Shown one piece after another: positions 1 to 9,827 of a DNA stretch of 64,000 nt. Numbering within the stretch: the stretch's first letter is position 1; each line of letters starts with the position of its first letter. Made by a program: the position numbers and the translations under genes. This DNA is from Persicirhabdus sediminis (lineage in GTDB: Bacteria > Verrucomicrobiota > Verrucomicrobiia > Verrucomicrobiales > Akkermansiaceae): the NCBI RefSeq assembly GCF_016595495.1, contig NZ_JAENIM010000041.1, positions 62,001 through 126,000 on the forward strand, given 5' to 3'. A model generated the notes under the pieces. That model was not told the origin of the DNA and made no database searches. It worked only from the letters and a program-made list of their open reading frames with translations.

Positions 1-2211
1 GTCGCTAGATGCCGTTAGGATCTTGCCTCCAGAAGTAGCTGCAATATCAATCCACGGCTGGGTAACTACGGCGTAGTAGTTGGCCACTGGCTGGCGCGCG
101 CGCAGGCTAGTAGCTGGAAGGTGAAGGAGGGCGGCGCGGTCGCCAGCGCGTTGCAGAATGAATAGACCTTCTTTGTTGTCGTTGCCGTAGCTGCGGGTGA
201 AGCTGATAGACTGGATGTTTTTGATGCTATAGAATTTGTATAGCTTGAGGTCTTTCTGGCATGGGGCAGCGTAGAGAGTCTCTGCGGTAGATAGATAGAG
301 AATGCCATCAATGTCATCGACCGCCATGCTGGTGACCATTTTTGATGGTTCCTGCGCAGGCAGGGTGACTTTGCTTAGCTGTTTGCCTGTCTTATCATTG
401 CGGTCGGCTTTGTAATTGATGATTTCGCCTTGGGCAGTGGATAGATAGAGAATACCAGCTTGGTGAGCGAGGGCTGTTTTTTGGAATGACCCTGATGTAT
501 TGAGAGCGATATTAGAAAGGAAGCGCTCGGTTTTTTTTGTATTGATGTTGAATGAGACGACCGCGCCTTTGCCGTTGTCGCCTTGCACGCTGATGAAGAG
601 CTGGCGGCCTGAGGCGGTGAAGGCGAGCGCTGATGGTCCTGAACTGCTAGAGGACAGTGAAACACCAGCTGCCTTGGCTAACTCGTCGCGGGTGAATGAT
701 TGAATCATCTGGCCGCGAATGTCGCGGATTTCCACTGCATAGTTGCCCTGTGGGCTGGCGGCTGCGTAGGCGCCAGCAATTCTAGCAGCGGCGACGATTT
801 CAGCTGGTTTGTCTGAGCTGAATGGCCACGATGCTGGAATGGTATCTTGCGCTGGTTTGGCGGCAATTTGTTGCGCTGTAAGCGGCTCGCGATTCGTAAT
901 TTCTTCGATCTTGATGTTATCGATGTGAATTCTGTTTGAGGCGTTAGCTTCGTAGTGCCCGAATATCAGATAAGGCTGATTACGGAAATAAATGGCTGGT
1001 GTTTGGAATTTGCTGTGGCGCTCTTCTGCTTTCTCATTGAAGAAATAGCTGTGGAAGATGGCTTTGCCAAAGTCTGGGTTAGAATCTACCAGAGTTGCAT
1101 CTGGCTTGCCGTCCCAGAGGATGACGTGGGTCTTGCTAGATGCCTTTTCTGCGCCGTGGTCGAGCGAGATCTGGTAGGATTTACCTGCTTTAAGATTGAC
1201 GGGCACGGCGACCCAAGTTCTACCAGCAATGCAGAGGTTATTACCAGTTGTGGCTGAGCTGAAGACTTGCTTGCTGTCATTGTAGGTAATGCAGTTTACG
1301 CTGGAAGTTCTGCTGCTGCCACCCCAGAGCCACGGAGTGATAGGCAATTCACCAGACTCTTCTCCTTGGACTAGGCGAGTGGATTTTTTCTTCGCTAATG
1401 ATTTGGTCCAGTTATCGCCGTCAAAATTTTCTTCGAAAGCAGTTTTTCCGGTGATAACTGGCTGCGGAGTATTGTCGCGAACAAACACATTCACTTTGAA
1501 GTTTTCGCTAGACTGTTGGAAGTTAACGGTGACTTCGAAGTTATCGATGCCAGAAAATCCGCTCTGAGGCTGGTAGTTAATGCTCAGTTGTTGTGGATTA
1601 ATCGTTAGGCTGCCGTTTTTCGGGTCGAGTTTGCTTTCGATTCCTTGGATGCCGTTAGCCTGTGGAAAGTAGGCCTGAGTGGTAGCGGCGGCGATATGTA
1701 AGACACCATCGTGGCGAAGTGAGAAATTAGCGCTTCCTGGGCCAGAAATCACAGCTGGCTGGATGATTTCGTCGCTTGGCGCGGGTGGCGTTTCGTCAAA
1801 GTCGACTGCGTCGATGGTTTTGGTATCGGCAATGCCGGTGTAATCTTTTTTCTCATTACCTAAGGTGGCTTCAGTGATCTCGCCGTCGTCTTCAGCTTGC
1901 CAGTGAGCTGCGTTAGAGAGTCTAGCGGATAGCTCGCTATCGTCGGCTTCTGGGCGCAGGCTGCGTCCCTGAATGATGGTTACTTTTTTGCCGCTCGCGT
2001 CACCAGAGGTTTCATTTTCAGCGATCTGTGTGTCTGCAGCCTGAGCGTCATCTGCGACTTCTTCTTCTGGCTGGGAATTGGTAATCGGTGGGAAGCCAAA
2101 GATTCCTGCGATAGAATCGCGTTCTACGTAGCCAACGGCGCAGAATACCAGAAAGAGGGCGGTGTAGACTATTTTGTTGGCCGTGGATGTGCGAGGCTTC
2201 TGTTGATACAT
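1..2211 (-). CDS. Large membrane-anchored or secreted propeller-type protein, C-terminus cut by window edge
   Basis: The frame is open from an ATG at 2211 to base 1, giving at least 737 codons with no stop, so the gene continues outside the window. Residues about 11-27 form one hydrophobic segment, a signal anchor or signal peptide. An acidic, low-complexity linker follows. Around residues 140-240 there is a stretch resembling the cadherin-like/Ig-like repeats common in verrucomicrobial exoproteins (a 'SGFSGIDNFEVTV'-type strand pattern). The middle part (about 250-430) looks like a carbohydrate-binding/jelly-roll region, and the last 250 residues show repeating beta-propeller strands ('SGPSALAFTASGRQLFISV', 'DDIDGILYLST'). 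An outer-surface scaffold or binding role is inference. It is divergent from sufE. Confidence 0.8.
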   Translation of the reverse strand, partial: MYQQKPRTSTANKIVYTALFLVFCAVGYVERDSIAGIFGFPPITNSQPEEEVADDAQAADTQIAENETSGDASGKKVTIIQGRSLRPEADDSELSARLSNAAHWQAEDDGEITEATLGNEKKDYTGIADTKTIDAVDFDETPPAPSDEIIQPAVISGPGSANFSLRHDGVLHIAAATTQAYFPQANGIQGIESKLDPKNGSLTINPQQLSINYQPQSGFSGIDNFEVTVNFQQSSENFKVNVFVRDNTPQPVITGKTAFEENFDGDNWTKSLAKKKSTRLVQGEESGELPITPWLWGGSSRTSSVNCITYNDSKQVFSSATTGNNLCIAGRTWVAVPVNLKAGKSYQISLDHGAEKASSKTHVILWDGKPDATLVDSNPDFGKAIFHSYFFNEKAEERHSKFQTPAIYFRNQPYLIFGHYEANASNRIHIDNIKIEEITNREPLTAQQIAAKPAQDTIPASWPFSSDKPAEIVAAARIAGAYAAASPQGNYAVEIRDIRGQMIQSFTRDELAKAAGVSLSSSSSGPSALAFTASGRQLFISVQGDNGKGAVVSFNINTKKTERFLSNIALNTSGSFQKTALAHQAGILYLSTAQGEIINYKADRNDKTGKQLSKVTLPAQEPSKMVTSMAVDDIDGILYLSTAETLYAAPCQKDLKLYKFYSIKNIQSISFTRSYGNDNKEGLFILQRAGDRAALLHLPATSLRARQPVANYYAVVTQPWIDIAATSGGKILTASSD

Positions 2212-2534
2212 ATTAAAAGTTTGGGCTGCGAACTAGAGGTTACTGTGAGGATATAGGCTGAGCTTTGTGCGTTCTCAATATTGGCTTATTTGTAAGATGG
2301 CATGGATTTGCTAGCTTTCATAGCCTCAGAACTATCGAAACTGTGGCTTATTTTATCATTTTATAAACGTAATCTGATGAATTGTAAGGTAAATCGAGGT
2401 AGCTGAATGAGTTGGCCAACCCGCCAGATGAGATGAAAAAAATAAATTATAACTAACGATTTCATAGCAATTGGCTGGCGATAAAGAAATTTCGTTGCAA
2501 ACTGGCGTATGCTAGCTATCTGTGCTTTGAAGTC
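2212..2534. other. Divergent intergenic region between the propeller gene and sufE
   Basis: About 320 AT-rich bases between two outward-facing genes, so promoters for both must lie here. I see no strong consensus promoter, no clear operator palindrome and no credible small ORF. Confidence 0.5.
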
Positions 2535-2945
2535 ATGAGCATTGCTGAAAAAGAATCTGAATTATTGGATGAACTGGGTCTGTTCCAAGATTGGCAGGAA
2601 CGTTATGAATACGTGATCGGCTTGGGCAAGAGGCTCTCGGCGATGGATGACTCATTGAAAACTGAGGATAGAAAAATCCAAGGTTGTCAGTCGCAAGTCT
2701 GGCTAGATGCTAGCTTTGAAGATGGCAAAATGCGCTATGTTGCGGATTCTGATTCATTGATCACTAAAGGGATGATCGCGCTATTTATCCGCGTGTTAGA
2801 TAATGAGACTCCGGGTGATATTTTGCAGTCCGACATGAGCTTCATTGAAAAAACTGGGCTCAAGGAGCACCTTGCCCCGACGCGCGCCAACGCGCTCAAC
2901 CTAATGGCTACGCAGATGAAACAGCGTGCCCTGTCGTTTGCCTAA
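2535..2945 (+). CDS. sufE: SufE-family cysteine desulfuration protein
   Basis: A 136-residue protein of normal SufE length. SufE accepts sulfane sulfur from the cysteine desulfurase SufS and passes it to the Suf scaffold for Fe-S cluster assembly in the cytoplasm. The acceptor cysteine is Cys51 in the family motif GCQSQVW. The C-terminal 'GLKEHLAPTRANAL' region also matches the family. The start ATG at 2535 gives the expected N-terminus (helix leading into 'LGLFQDWQERYEYVI'). No other suf gene is beside it, so sufE is a stand-alone unit here; sufS and sufBCD must be elsewhere. Confidence 0.95.
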   Translation: MSIAEKESELLDELGLFQDWQERYEYVIGLGKRLSAMDDSLKTEDRKIQGCQSQVWLDASFEDGKMRYVADSDSLITKGMIALFIRVLDNETPGDILQSDMSFIEKTGLKEHLAPTRANALNLMATQMKQRALSFA

Positions 2946-3086
2946 TTGGCAGAGGACCATTTTGACAATTTTGTTACACAACTTGGATTCTTTCTAAATG
3001 AAAGAGGTCTATACGCGCCCCTATGATTGGCCAGCTCGCGATTAACGGGCTGGACTGATGCGTGAGTAATCTGATTAGATAAAAAT

Positions 3087-4478
3087 ATGAAAAAGCACAT
3101 TATTGGCTCTGAAGAGTGGTGTGGGTTTCCCACTCTCGGCATTCCCGCAATTAAGGCTAGAGTGGACTCGGGGGCTAAGACCTCTTCGATTCACGCATTT
3201 AACATCACCACTTTCCGCCGAGATCATGAGCTCTGGGTGAGCTTTGAGGTGCATCCTATTCAAGACGACCGCAAGACGGTGGTGCGCTGTGAGCGTCCCG
3301 TGGTGGATAAACGTCGGATCAAAAGCTCGTCTGGTAGTACCGAGTCACGCTACGTGGTTGCGGCTACTTTGCTGATTGCTGGGGAAAATTACGAGATTGA
3401 GCTCACTCTAGCAAACCGTGATTCCATGGGCTACCGCATGCTGCTAGGGCGCGAGGCCATGAACGGGCGCATGATCGTAGATCCATCTGAGAGTTTCCTG
3501 ATGCGCGATGTATCACGTGACGAGTTGGATGAATATTATGGCAAACCTGAGCTGCCGCAGGGGGGATTGAAAATTGGTATTCTAGCCAGCAACCCTAATC
3601 TCTACAGCAATAAGCGTCTGCTAGAAGCTGGGCAAGAACGAGGCCACGACATGCAATTTCTCAACATCAAACACTGCTACATGCGCGTGGATGATAAGGC
3701 GCCAGAAGTTCATTACCGCGGCGGGCGTATCCTTAACGACCTCGATGCGGTGATTACGCGCATTCGTCCTAGCATGACTTTTTACGGATGTGCGCTGGCT
3801 CGCCAGTTCGAAAGCATGGGCATTCACACAGTGAATTCATCATCCGCGATCACGCAGTCGCGCGATAAATTATTTTCTCTCCAGCTGATGTTGAAAAGCG
3901 GCATTGGCATTCCAACAACAGGTTTTGCTAATTCGCCGATGGATACTGGCGACCTCATCGATATGGTGGGCGGCGCGCCATTGATTGTGAAATTGCTAGA
4001 GGGTACCCAAGGACGAGGCGTGGTGTTAGCTGAGACTAAAAAGGCAGCGGAATCGGTGATCAATGCCTTTAAATCGCTGAAGGCAAACTTGCTAGTTCAG
4101 GAGTTCATTAAAGAAGCATCAGGAAAAGACCTGCGCTGTTTTGTGATTGGCAACAAAGTGGTGGCGGCGATTGAAAGAACCGCAGCACCAGGAGAATTCC
4201 GCGCTAACATCCATCAGGGTGGATCTGCTAGTGTGGTGAAAATCACTCCTGAAGAACGCAAGTTAGCAATCAAAGCGGCTAAGGCGCTCGGGCTTAAAGT
4301 GGCTGGCGTGGACATCATCCGCTCGAAAAAAGGGCCATTGTTGTTGGAGGTGAACTCTTCACCGGGCCTTGAGGGGATTGAGACTGCGACCGGCAAAGAC
4401 ATTGCTAGTATGGTCATTACATCCATCGAGCAAAAACTCCGCTGGCAGCGGCCGATTGGCTTGCAGCAGGATGCTTAA
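3087..4478 (+). CDS. rimK: Fusion of retropepsin-like ATP-dependent zinc protease domain (RimB-like) with RimK-type ATP-grasp glutamate ligase
   Basis: 463 residues. About residues 1-145 match the PF05618 family (called ATP-dependent zinc protease, retropepsin-like), with the aspartyl-protease-like motif '[10 protein letters not shown]' near residue 28 and a '[13 protein letters not shown]' strand near residue 120. Residues about 155-455 are a complete RimK-like ATP-grasp ligase: an N-terminal '[17 protein letters not shown]' Rossmann-like part, '[12 protein letters not shown]', the ATP-binding '[14 protein letters not shown]' loop, '[16 protein letters not shown]' and the metal-binding '[14 protein letters not shown]'. 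RimK adds glutamates to the C-terminus of ribosomal protein S6. In pseudomonads a separate RimB protease modulates RimK, so the two activities are joined here in one chain. The exact substrate is inferred. A terminator follows the gene directly. Confidence 0.9.
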   Translation: MKKHIIGSEEWCGFPTLGIPAIKARVDSGAKTSSIHAFNITTFRRDHELWVSFEVHPIQDDRKTVVRCERPVVDKRRIKSSSGSTESRYVVAATLLIAGENYEIELTLANRDSMGYRMLLGREAMNGRMIVDPSESFLMRDVSRDELDEYYGKPELPQGGLKIGILASNPNLYSNKRLLEAGQERGHDMQFLNIKHCYMRVDDKAPEVHYRGGRILNDLDAVITRIRPSMTFYGCALARQFESMGIHTVNSSSAITQSRDKLFSLQLMLKSGIGIPTTGFANSPMDTGDLIDMVGGAPLIVKLLEGTQGRGVVLAETKKAAESVINAFKSLKANLLVQEFIKEASGKDLRCFVIGNKVVAAIERTAAPGEFRANIHQGGSASVVKITPEERKLAIKAAKALGLKVAGVDIIRSKKGPLLLEVNSSPGLEGIETATGKDIASMVITSIEQKLRWQRPIGLQQDA

Positions 4479-4497
4479 GTTGTTCGTCGAAGTTTTT

Positions 4498-4536
4498 CAT
4501 CCAGCTGGTGATGGTGCCAGCTGGATGATGATTTTT
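4498..4536 (+). terminator. Rho-independent terminator of the rimK-fusion gene
   Basis: Perfect 11-bp stem (CATCCAGCTGG at 4498-4508, CCAGCTGGATG at 4517-4527) with an 8-nt loop, followed within a few bases by TTTTT at 4532-4536. The U-tract lies only on the plus side. The stem is an inverted pair of the locally common word CCAGCTGG. Confidence 0.85.
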
Positions 4537-6181
4537 AATGGGTTTGGTATTTTGGATAGAAGCTGGCGCTCAGCGTACCTTTGACATTGTCATCTATCTG
4601 AATATTGATTTTTTTCTCCTCATACGGCTGCATTGGATCTAGCTGGATTTCTTTCACCAGTTGGTCGCCGAGGTGTAGGCGAAGTTTGCTAGGATTGCTC
4701 GTTGTTAGGCCAAAGTTTTTCACGGTAGTGACGGCTTTGCCATCAACGATGCTGATAGGTGCAGCGACAAGCACAGCTGGGTCATCAACAAAGCCCGGAA
4801 GCCGAGGGTAGGCGAAATAGACTGATCCGTCACTGCGCTTGCCGAGGATTTTGCCAGTAAAGCTATCCTCGGTGAAACCAAAGTTAGTTCCTTTGAAAGT
4901 GACTATGAGGTCCGCGCCATCGGCTGCAGAACTTAGCGCCTGCACGGCTTTGCCGTAATCTACCAGCTTAGGATCACCAAACTGCAGCGACTTGATATCG
5001 ACGTCAGTTAGTGGGTTGAATCCATCTTCGGCAATGAGTTTGATTTTCACCTCGTTAGTTTCCGGGGTGAGTCTGTCCTGATTTAGAATCTCGCATAGTC
5101 CTTCGACAACGAGAGGTAAGGTGAGGTGTTTGCTGCTGTGATTATCACTGCCAAGGTCAGCATCCTTTTTCACATCAATCATAGCAACTGATAGGTGAGT
5201 AGCGCGCCCGTGGGCATCTTGCACAATCTTTGGGCGCTCAGCTTTATACCAGTCAACTAAGGTGCCATCAGTATATCTTTCTATCTGTTGGGTGTAGGCG
5301 ATGCCGGGGTCGAGCTGCCAGTTTACGCCGTCGTGACTGCGCAGCTTGATCGCTGTACGAATTTGCCAGTAGTTGAACATCAGGTGGTACTGGTGGCCAG
5401 TTTTCCAGATGGCGGGATCTTCTGGCCCGCATCCACGGAACGGGATGGTGTCGGTCACACTAATTCCTTCTATAGCCTGCAGTGGATCTCCTGAAGAGGC
5501 GATGCCTAGGTCACCAGCTCTTGAGCAGAAGAGAATGCTGCCGTCTTGGCGAATAACGATAGATGGGTTAGCTTGGATGCGGCGAACCCTGTGCCAGTTA
5601 GGTGACGACGAAATTGTGCCGAGGTCTTCCCATTTGCCATTAACGTCAGTGCCTTCGGTGACGTGGATGAGTCCTTTATTGAGCCACAGAGCATAGCGAC
5701 CATCTTTCAGGCGGTGAACCTCAGGGTTGTGGCCAAGTCCATCTCGCAGATAGGGGTAGGCTGTGCCTAACACTGTCCATGGCCCAACTGGATCATCGGC
5801 GACCGCGTGAGCAACTTCTGATCGTGGCCATTGCCAGTGGCCTTTTTTACTATTTTCAGGCCAACGCGCTACAAAACAATGATATTTTCCATCATCTGCT
5901 AGAAATACATTGCCGCCCCAGTAGGACCATTCAGCATCTTCAATGCCGAGGCTTGGGTCGCGTGGTTTGCTAGTATCCGCACCCCACACATCATTGCGTA
6001 AACCATTCTTACTTGTTAGTGGAAGGATTAGGTCTTGAAACTCGGCTCCGTTAACGAGGCCTTCTGAGTTGCCAATGTGGCTAGGTAGTTGGTTACTGCT
6101 AGATGCCTTTTCTTCACTGGCTGAGAGTGGCGCTAAAAGAGCCACTGCGGCAATGGATGTGACGATGAAATGCGGGTTCAT
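4535..6181 (-). CDS. Secreted GH43/GH117-like five-bladed propeller glycoside hydrolase
   Basis: 548 residues with an N-terminal signal peptide (hydrophobic 'FIVTSIAAVALLAPLSASE'). The central 350 residues have the repeated beta-blade pattern of clan GH-F/GH43-like enzymes: 'EWSYWGGNVFLADDGKYHCF' with an acidic residue early in the blade, 'GLGHNPEVHRLKDGRYALW', 'NPSIVIRQDGSILFCSR', 'GPEDPAIWKTGHQYHLMF'. A 150-residue C-terminal part ('VEIKLIAEDGF' onward) looks like a beta-sandwich accessory domain. The substrate cannot be read from the sequence. It lies 45 bp downstream of a GH31 gene on the same strand, so the two are probably co-transcribed and act on the same glycan in the periplasm or outside the cell. 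Assignment to GH43 rather than a neighbouring propeller family is tentative. Confidence 0.75.
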   Translation of the reverse strand: MNPHFIVTSIAAVALLAPLSASEEKASSSNQLPSHIGNSEGLVNGAEFQDLILPLTSKNGLRNDVWGADTSKPRDPSLGIEDAEWSYWGGNVFLADDGKYHCFVARWPENSKKGHWQWPRSEVAHAVADDPVGPWTVLGTAYPYLRDGLGHNPEVHRLKDGRYALWLNKGLIHVTEGTDVNGKWEDLGTISSSPNWHRVRRIQANPSIVIRQDGSILFCSRAGDLGIASSGDPLQAIEGISVTDTIPFRGCGPEDPAIWKTGHQYHLMFNYWQIRTAIKLRSHDGVNWQLDPGIAYTQQIERYTDGTLVDWYKAERPKIVQDAHGRATHLSVAMIDVKKDADLGSDNHSSKHLTLPLVVEGLCEILNQDRLTPETNEVKIKLIAEDGFNPLTDVDIKSLQFGDPKLVDYGKAVQALSSAADGADLIVTFKGTNFGFTEDSFTGKILGKRSDGSVYFAYPRLPGFVDDPAVLVAAPISIVDGKAVTTVKNFGLTTSNPSKLRLHLGDQLVKEIQLDPMQPYEEKKINIQIDDNVKGTLSASFYPKYQTH

Positions 6182-6226
6182 TGATGTTAGTTCATGAGGC
6201 TGGGGGTTATTTGTTGATGTGAGGAA

Positions 6227-8770
6227 TTATTCGCCTGACAGCGATTTGATGACTACGTCGATTGCCTCACCCGTATATTGTACGGTTTTTGCGACCTTTG
6301 GCGTCACCTGATCCATGGAGTCGTTCATCAGCGCAATATTGAGTTTGCGTGAGTTTACCATTCCAGGATAACTACCCTGGCGCTCGCCAATGGATAGAGT
6401 TTGCTTTGCCTCGTCCCAGCTGATTTTCCAGGTAGAAAACTGACCCTTTTCGTAATTGTAGTTATCCCCCTCGTCTTCATAGACGGTGAACTCGCCATCG
6501 CTGCCTGGATAAACGCGGATGGTCCAGTCGGCGTCGAGGTTTTCACCAGTGTGCTGGACGACTGGGCCCTCTGGGATGATAGAGCCAGCGCGCACATATA
6601 GAGGCATGGTTTCTAGCGGAGCATCTGCGGTGATTGTTTGTCCGCCTGTAAGCTTTTTGCCAGTCCAATAATCATACCAGTCAGTGTCGTTAGGGAGATA
6701 AACTTCACGTGTCTTTGCAACATCTTTGAGCTCTGTAGATTCAGCGCCGTAGTACATTGGCGTGACAACTGGGCAAACCATGAGTGCTGGGCCATACATG
6801 AATTGAGTTTTTATATCATGAACCTTCGGGTCTTTGCGGAAATCAAACGCTAACAAGCGGGTCATGGTGTAGTTATTATGACTAGTCTGGCCAGCGATAG
6901 AATAGGTGTAGGGCATCAGCTTATAACGCAATTCTAGGTATTTGGCCAAGGTGTCATAAAATGGAGTGCCGGGCTCACCGAATTGCCAAACTTCGCGCGG
7001 GGTGTCGGTACCATGGCTGCGGAACATAGTAAGGAATGAGCCGTACTGGAACCAGCGGGTATAGAGCTCACGGAAGCCTAAATCTGCAACGCCTTCTGGG
7101 TAGATGCCGTCTCTAAACCAAGTACGCTTACTAGGTTTAACAAAAAACGCGCCGATGTCGTTAGTCCAATATGGGCTACCCGTGACGGTAAAGTTTAGAC
7201 CGCAAGGGATTTGTTGTTCTAGCACTTCCCAGCGAGCAGAGATGTCGCCTGTCCAGCTGATCGTACCGTAACGCTGTTGGCCTGCATATCCAGAGCGCGT
7301 GAGGTTAACAACGCGCTTTTCTTCGCTGGTTTTGCGTTGGTTTTCGTAGATCCCTTGTGAATGATAGAGTGAGTATGAGTTGAGTTTTTCTCGCCCTAAT
7401 GTTGCCCGTTGAGATGCGATATTAATGTCACGTCTTTCTTTAGGTGATAGTTTTGTCTTGCCCGTCCAATCGGCTTCTATCGGCTCAGTGCAATCACACC
7501 ACCAAGCATCGATGCCGTGTTTGAAAAGGTTGTCGTTAGTGTACTTCCAGTAGAGTGAGCGAGCGACTTCATTGTAGGCATCATAGGTTTTGCCATTGTT
7601 GAGCATGAATCCCTTCTCCGCCATATCTTTGGGTTCTGGATGATCTCCTTTAATGTGTGGCCAGATAGAAAGCATGATGTGAGCTCCAAGTTCATGCACG
7701 CGCTCACACATGGCGGTAGGATCTGGATAGCTTCTTTCTCTAAATTGTTTAATGCCCCAGCCAGTCGGCCAGTATTTCCAATCTTGTACAATGATATCTA
7801 GCGGAAGCTTACGCTTACGATATTCTTCGACGATGGAAATGATCTCGTCTTGACTCTTATAGCGCTCTTTAGATTGCACATAACCAAACGCGTAACGTGG
7901 CATCATTGGTGCAGAACCAGTTAGGTCGCGGTAGCCTGCGACGATGTCGTCGAGTTCAGGCCCGTAGATGAAGTAGTAGTCGAGGTCTTGAATGGCGTCT
8001 AGATCAATGAAACTGCCTTCCTCAGTATCGTTAAATTGTATTTCGCCGCAGGCGTCATAAAGAATGCCGTAGCCATTGGTAGAAACAATGACAGGAATGG
8101 CAATTTTCATATTCTGCTGGTAGACATACTGCAGGCTGCCTCGCAGGTTGAGCACGTTTTCTTCATGTGAGCCCAGGCCGTAAATGGCCTCATCATCGGC
8201 CCAGTTGAAGTTGTGTTTGACTGACCACGCTTTGGTAGTTTTGCCGGTTTCGACGATTTCACCTTCGACACGTCCGCCATCAATGGTTGCCACTTCTTTG
8301 GTGTCTGTTAGTTTGAGTTCCGTAATTTCAATGGCCTCGAATTTTCGAGGACTATTGGGCTCGCTGAGTAGGGGGCCGTCGGTAGTGCTTAAAAAGCTGA
8401 GAGCGCTGGTTTTTTTGTCTACTTTGATCTGCAGTTCGCCAGCTGAAATAATAACGGCACCGTCTTGCTCGTTGACCTGAGCGCTAGTTTCCACATCGCG
8501 CGGCAGGACGATATTGCTGGTGCTGGCGGTAAAGCTAGGGTTCTGGGTGACACGGACACGAATGAGTGAAGGACTAACAAACGAGATGTCCATCTTGCCT
8601 TGCTCAAGAGTCATCTGTGCGCCATTAGATCTAGCATCTACCGACTTCACGCTATTTGGCGCACTCTGCGCAAGGCTAGTCATGGGCAAGATCGCTAGAG
8701 TTGCAGCCGCGATTATTTTTTGTTTAGGGTGGAATTGATGTATGGGAATGATCTTTGTTAGTGCTTTCAT
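6227..8770 (-). CDS. Secreted GH31 alpha-glycosidase (alpha-xylosidase/alpha-glucosidase family)
   Basis: About 847 residues from the ATG at 8770. This start is chosen because it places a normal signal peptide ('HPKQKIIAAATLAILPMTSLAQS') at the N-terminus; an upstream in-frame ATG at 8911 would add 47 non-conserved residues. It has the GH31 layout: an N-terminal beta-sandwich with the 'IYGLGSHEENVLNLRG' motif, a (beta/alpha)8 barrel with 'PLDIIVQDWKYWPTGWG', the nucleophile motif 'DAWWCDCTEP' (Asp between two cysteines), the acid/base region 'TISWTGDISARWEVL', 'SPYWTNDIGAFF', 'FRSHGTDTPREVW', and C-terminal beta domains ('MPLYVRAGSIIPEGP'). The family hydrolyses terminal alpha-linked xylose or glucose. 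Specificity is unknown, but the TEP form of the nucleophile motif is seen in xylosidase-like members. First gene of a GH31-GH43 operon. Confidence 0.93.
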   Translation of the reverse strand: MKALTKIIPIHQFHPKQKIIAAATLAILPMTSLAQSAPNSVKSVDARSNGAQMTLEQGKMDISFVSPSLIRVRVTQNPSFTASTSNIVLPRDVETSAQVNEQDGAVIISAGELQIKVDKKTSALSFLSTTDGPLLSEPNSPRKFEAIEITELKLTDTKEVATIDGGRVEGEIVETGKTTKAWSVKHNFNWADDEAIYGLGSHEENVLNLRGSLQYVYQQNMKIAIPVIVSTNGYGILYDACGEIQFNDTEEGSFIDLDAIQDLDYYFIYGPELDDIVAGYRDLTGSAPMMPRYAFGYVQSKERYKSQDEIISIVEEYRKRKLPLDIIVQDWKYWPTGWGIKQFRERSYPDPTAMCERVHELGAHIMLSIWPHIKGDHPEPKDMAEKGFMLNNGKTYDAYNEVARSLYWKYTNDNLFKHGIDAWWCDCTEPIEADWTGKTKLSPKERRDINIASQRATLGREKLNSYSLYHSQGIYENQRKTSEEKRVVNLTRSGYAGQQRYGTISWTGDISARWEVLEQQIPCGLNFTVTGSPYWTNDIGAFFVKPSKRTWFRDGIYPEGVADLGFRELYTRWFQYGSFLTMFRSHGTDTPREVWQFGEPGTPFYDTLAKYLELRYKLMPYTYSIAGQTSHNNYTMTRLLAFDFRKDPKVHDIKTQFMYGPALMVCPVVTPMYYGAESTELKDVAKTREVYLPNDTDWYDYWTGKKLTGGQTITADAPLETMPLYVRAGSIIPEGPVVQHTGENLDADWTIRVYPGSDGEFTVYEDEGDNYNYEKGQFSTWKISWDEAKQTLSIGERQGSYPGMVNSRKLNIALMNDSMDQVTPKVAKTVQYTGEAIDVVIKSLSGE

Positions 8771-9164
8771 GGTCAGATTTTCATGCCTATTGGTTAAATG
8801 TTCGGAATATGAGGAGCCATTCACCATGGCCTTATGCATAAAATACAGTCGTTTGGGAATTATTATTTCTCCTATATGAATAAATTTTTCAACTATGTTG
8901 ATTTTAATCACCTAAATGCAATGGCTTAGCTGGAGCTCATCTATGAATAGATGGTGAAATGTGAGTTTTTTGTGAGAGTTATTATTTCCCACTTATCTTG
9001 CAAAATCCATGTTTTAGCTAGGATGCGTAGCGCGGAGTGAGATTGTGGCTAGCAGTAGAGAAATACGAAATCGTTAAAGATATAGCTAAAGCTGCGCTTA
9101 AATGACGTTTTTTAACGCGAATTTTTCTTTACCCTAGTGCGCGGGTGAGAATAGCGTTCGCGGG
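8771..9164. other. Divergent intergenic region upstream of GH31 and carbonic anhydrase genes
   Basis: About 390 bases, AT-rich, between outward-facing genes. It should hold promoters for both. I find no confident operator, riboswitch or small gene; an in-frame upstream extension of the GH31 frame to 8911 is open but lacks family similarity. Confidence 0.4.
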
Positions 9165-9803
9165 ATGAGCAAACACAATTCCCTAGAACACCTGTTGGAA
9201 AAAAATCGTGATTGGGCAGCCGGCGTTGAATCTGAACGCCCTGGTTTTTTCCAACAGCTCTCTCAGCAGCAGACTCCTGAGATCCTCTGGATTGGTTGTG
9301 CAGACAGCCGTGTGCCAGCTAACCAAATCGTCGACCTCCTACCCGGCGAAGTCTTTGTTCACCGCAACATTGCCAATGTCGTGGTGCATTCAGATTTAAA
9401 CTGTCTTTCTGTGGTTCAATACGCAGTAGAAGTTCTTAAAGTAAAACACATCATTGTCTGTGGTCACTATGGCTGTGGCGGTGTGCAAGCAGCACTTACC
9501 GGCCAGAATATCGGCCTGATTAATAACTGGCTGGCCCACATCAAAGACGTCTATCGCATGCACCAGAGCGACATTGATGCGCTGGAAACAGAGAAGGAAA
9601 AAGTAGACCTATTGTGTGAGCGCAATGTTATCGAGCAAGTTGCTAACGTCAGTCAAACAGCCATCGTGCAAGATGCTTGGAACCGAGGCCAAGAGCTAAC
9701 GATTCACGGATGGGTGTACGGCCTAGACAATGGCCGCGTGAAAGAGCTCGGCTGCGCCAAATCATCTACTGATGATGTGCTGCCGTCTCACCGACTTGTC
9801 TAA
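9165..9803 (+). CDS. can: Beta-class carbonic anhydrase
   Basis: 212 residues, the usual length for the bacterial beta class. It interconverts CO2 and bicarbonate with a zinc ion in the cytoplasm. The zinc ligands and catalytic dyad are intact: Cys45, Asp47 and Arg49 in 'CADSRVP', then His101 and Cys104 in 'CGHYGCGGV'. 'LPGEVFVHRNIANVV' and the C-terminal 'IHGWVYGLDNGRVKELG' are also typical of the E. coli Can group. It is monocistronic, with its own terminator about 25 bp downstream. Confidence 0.97.
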   Translation: MSKHNSLEHLLEKNRDWAAGVESERPGFFQQLSQQQTPEILWIGCADSRVPANQIVDLLPGEVFVHRNIANVVVHSDLNCLSVVQYAVEVLKVKHIIVCGHYGCGGVQAALTGQNIGLINNWLAHIKDVYRMHQSDIDALETEKEKVDLLCERNVIEQVANVSQTAIVQDAWNRGQELTIHGWVYGLDNGRVKELGCAKSSTDDVLPSHRLV

Positions 9804-9827
9804 TTAGACTGGCAATATAAAATTTCT

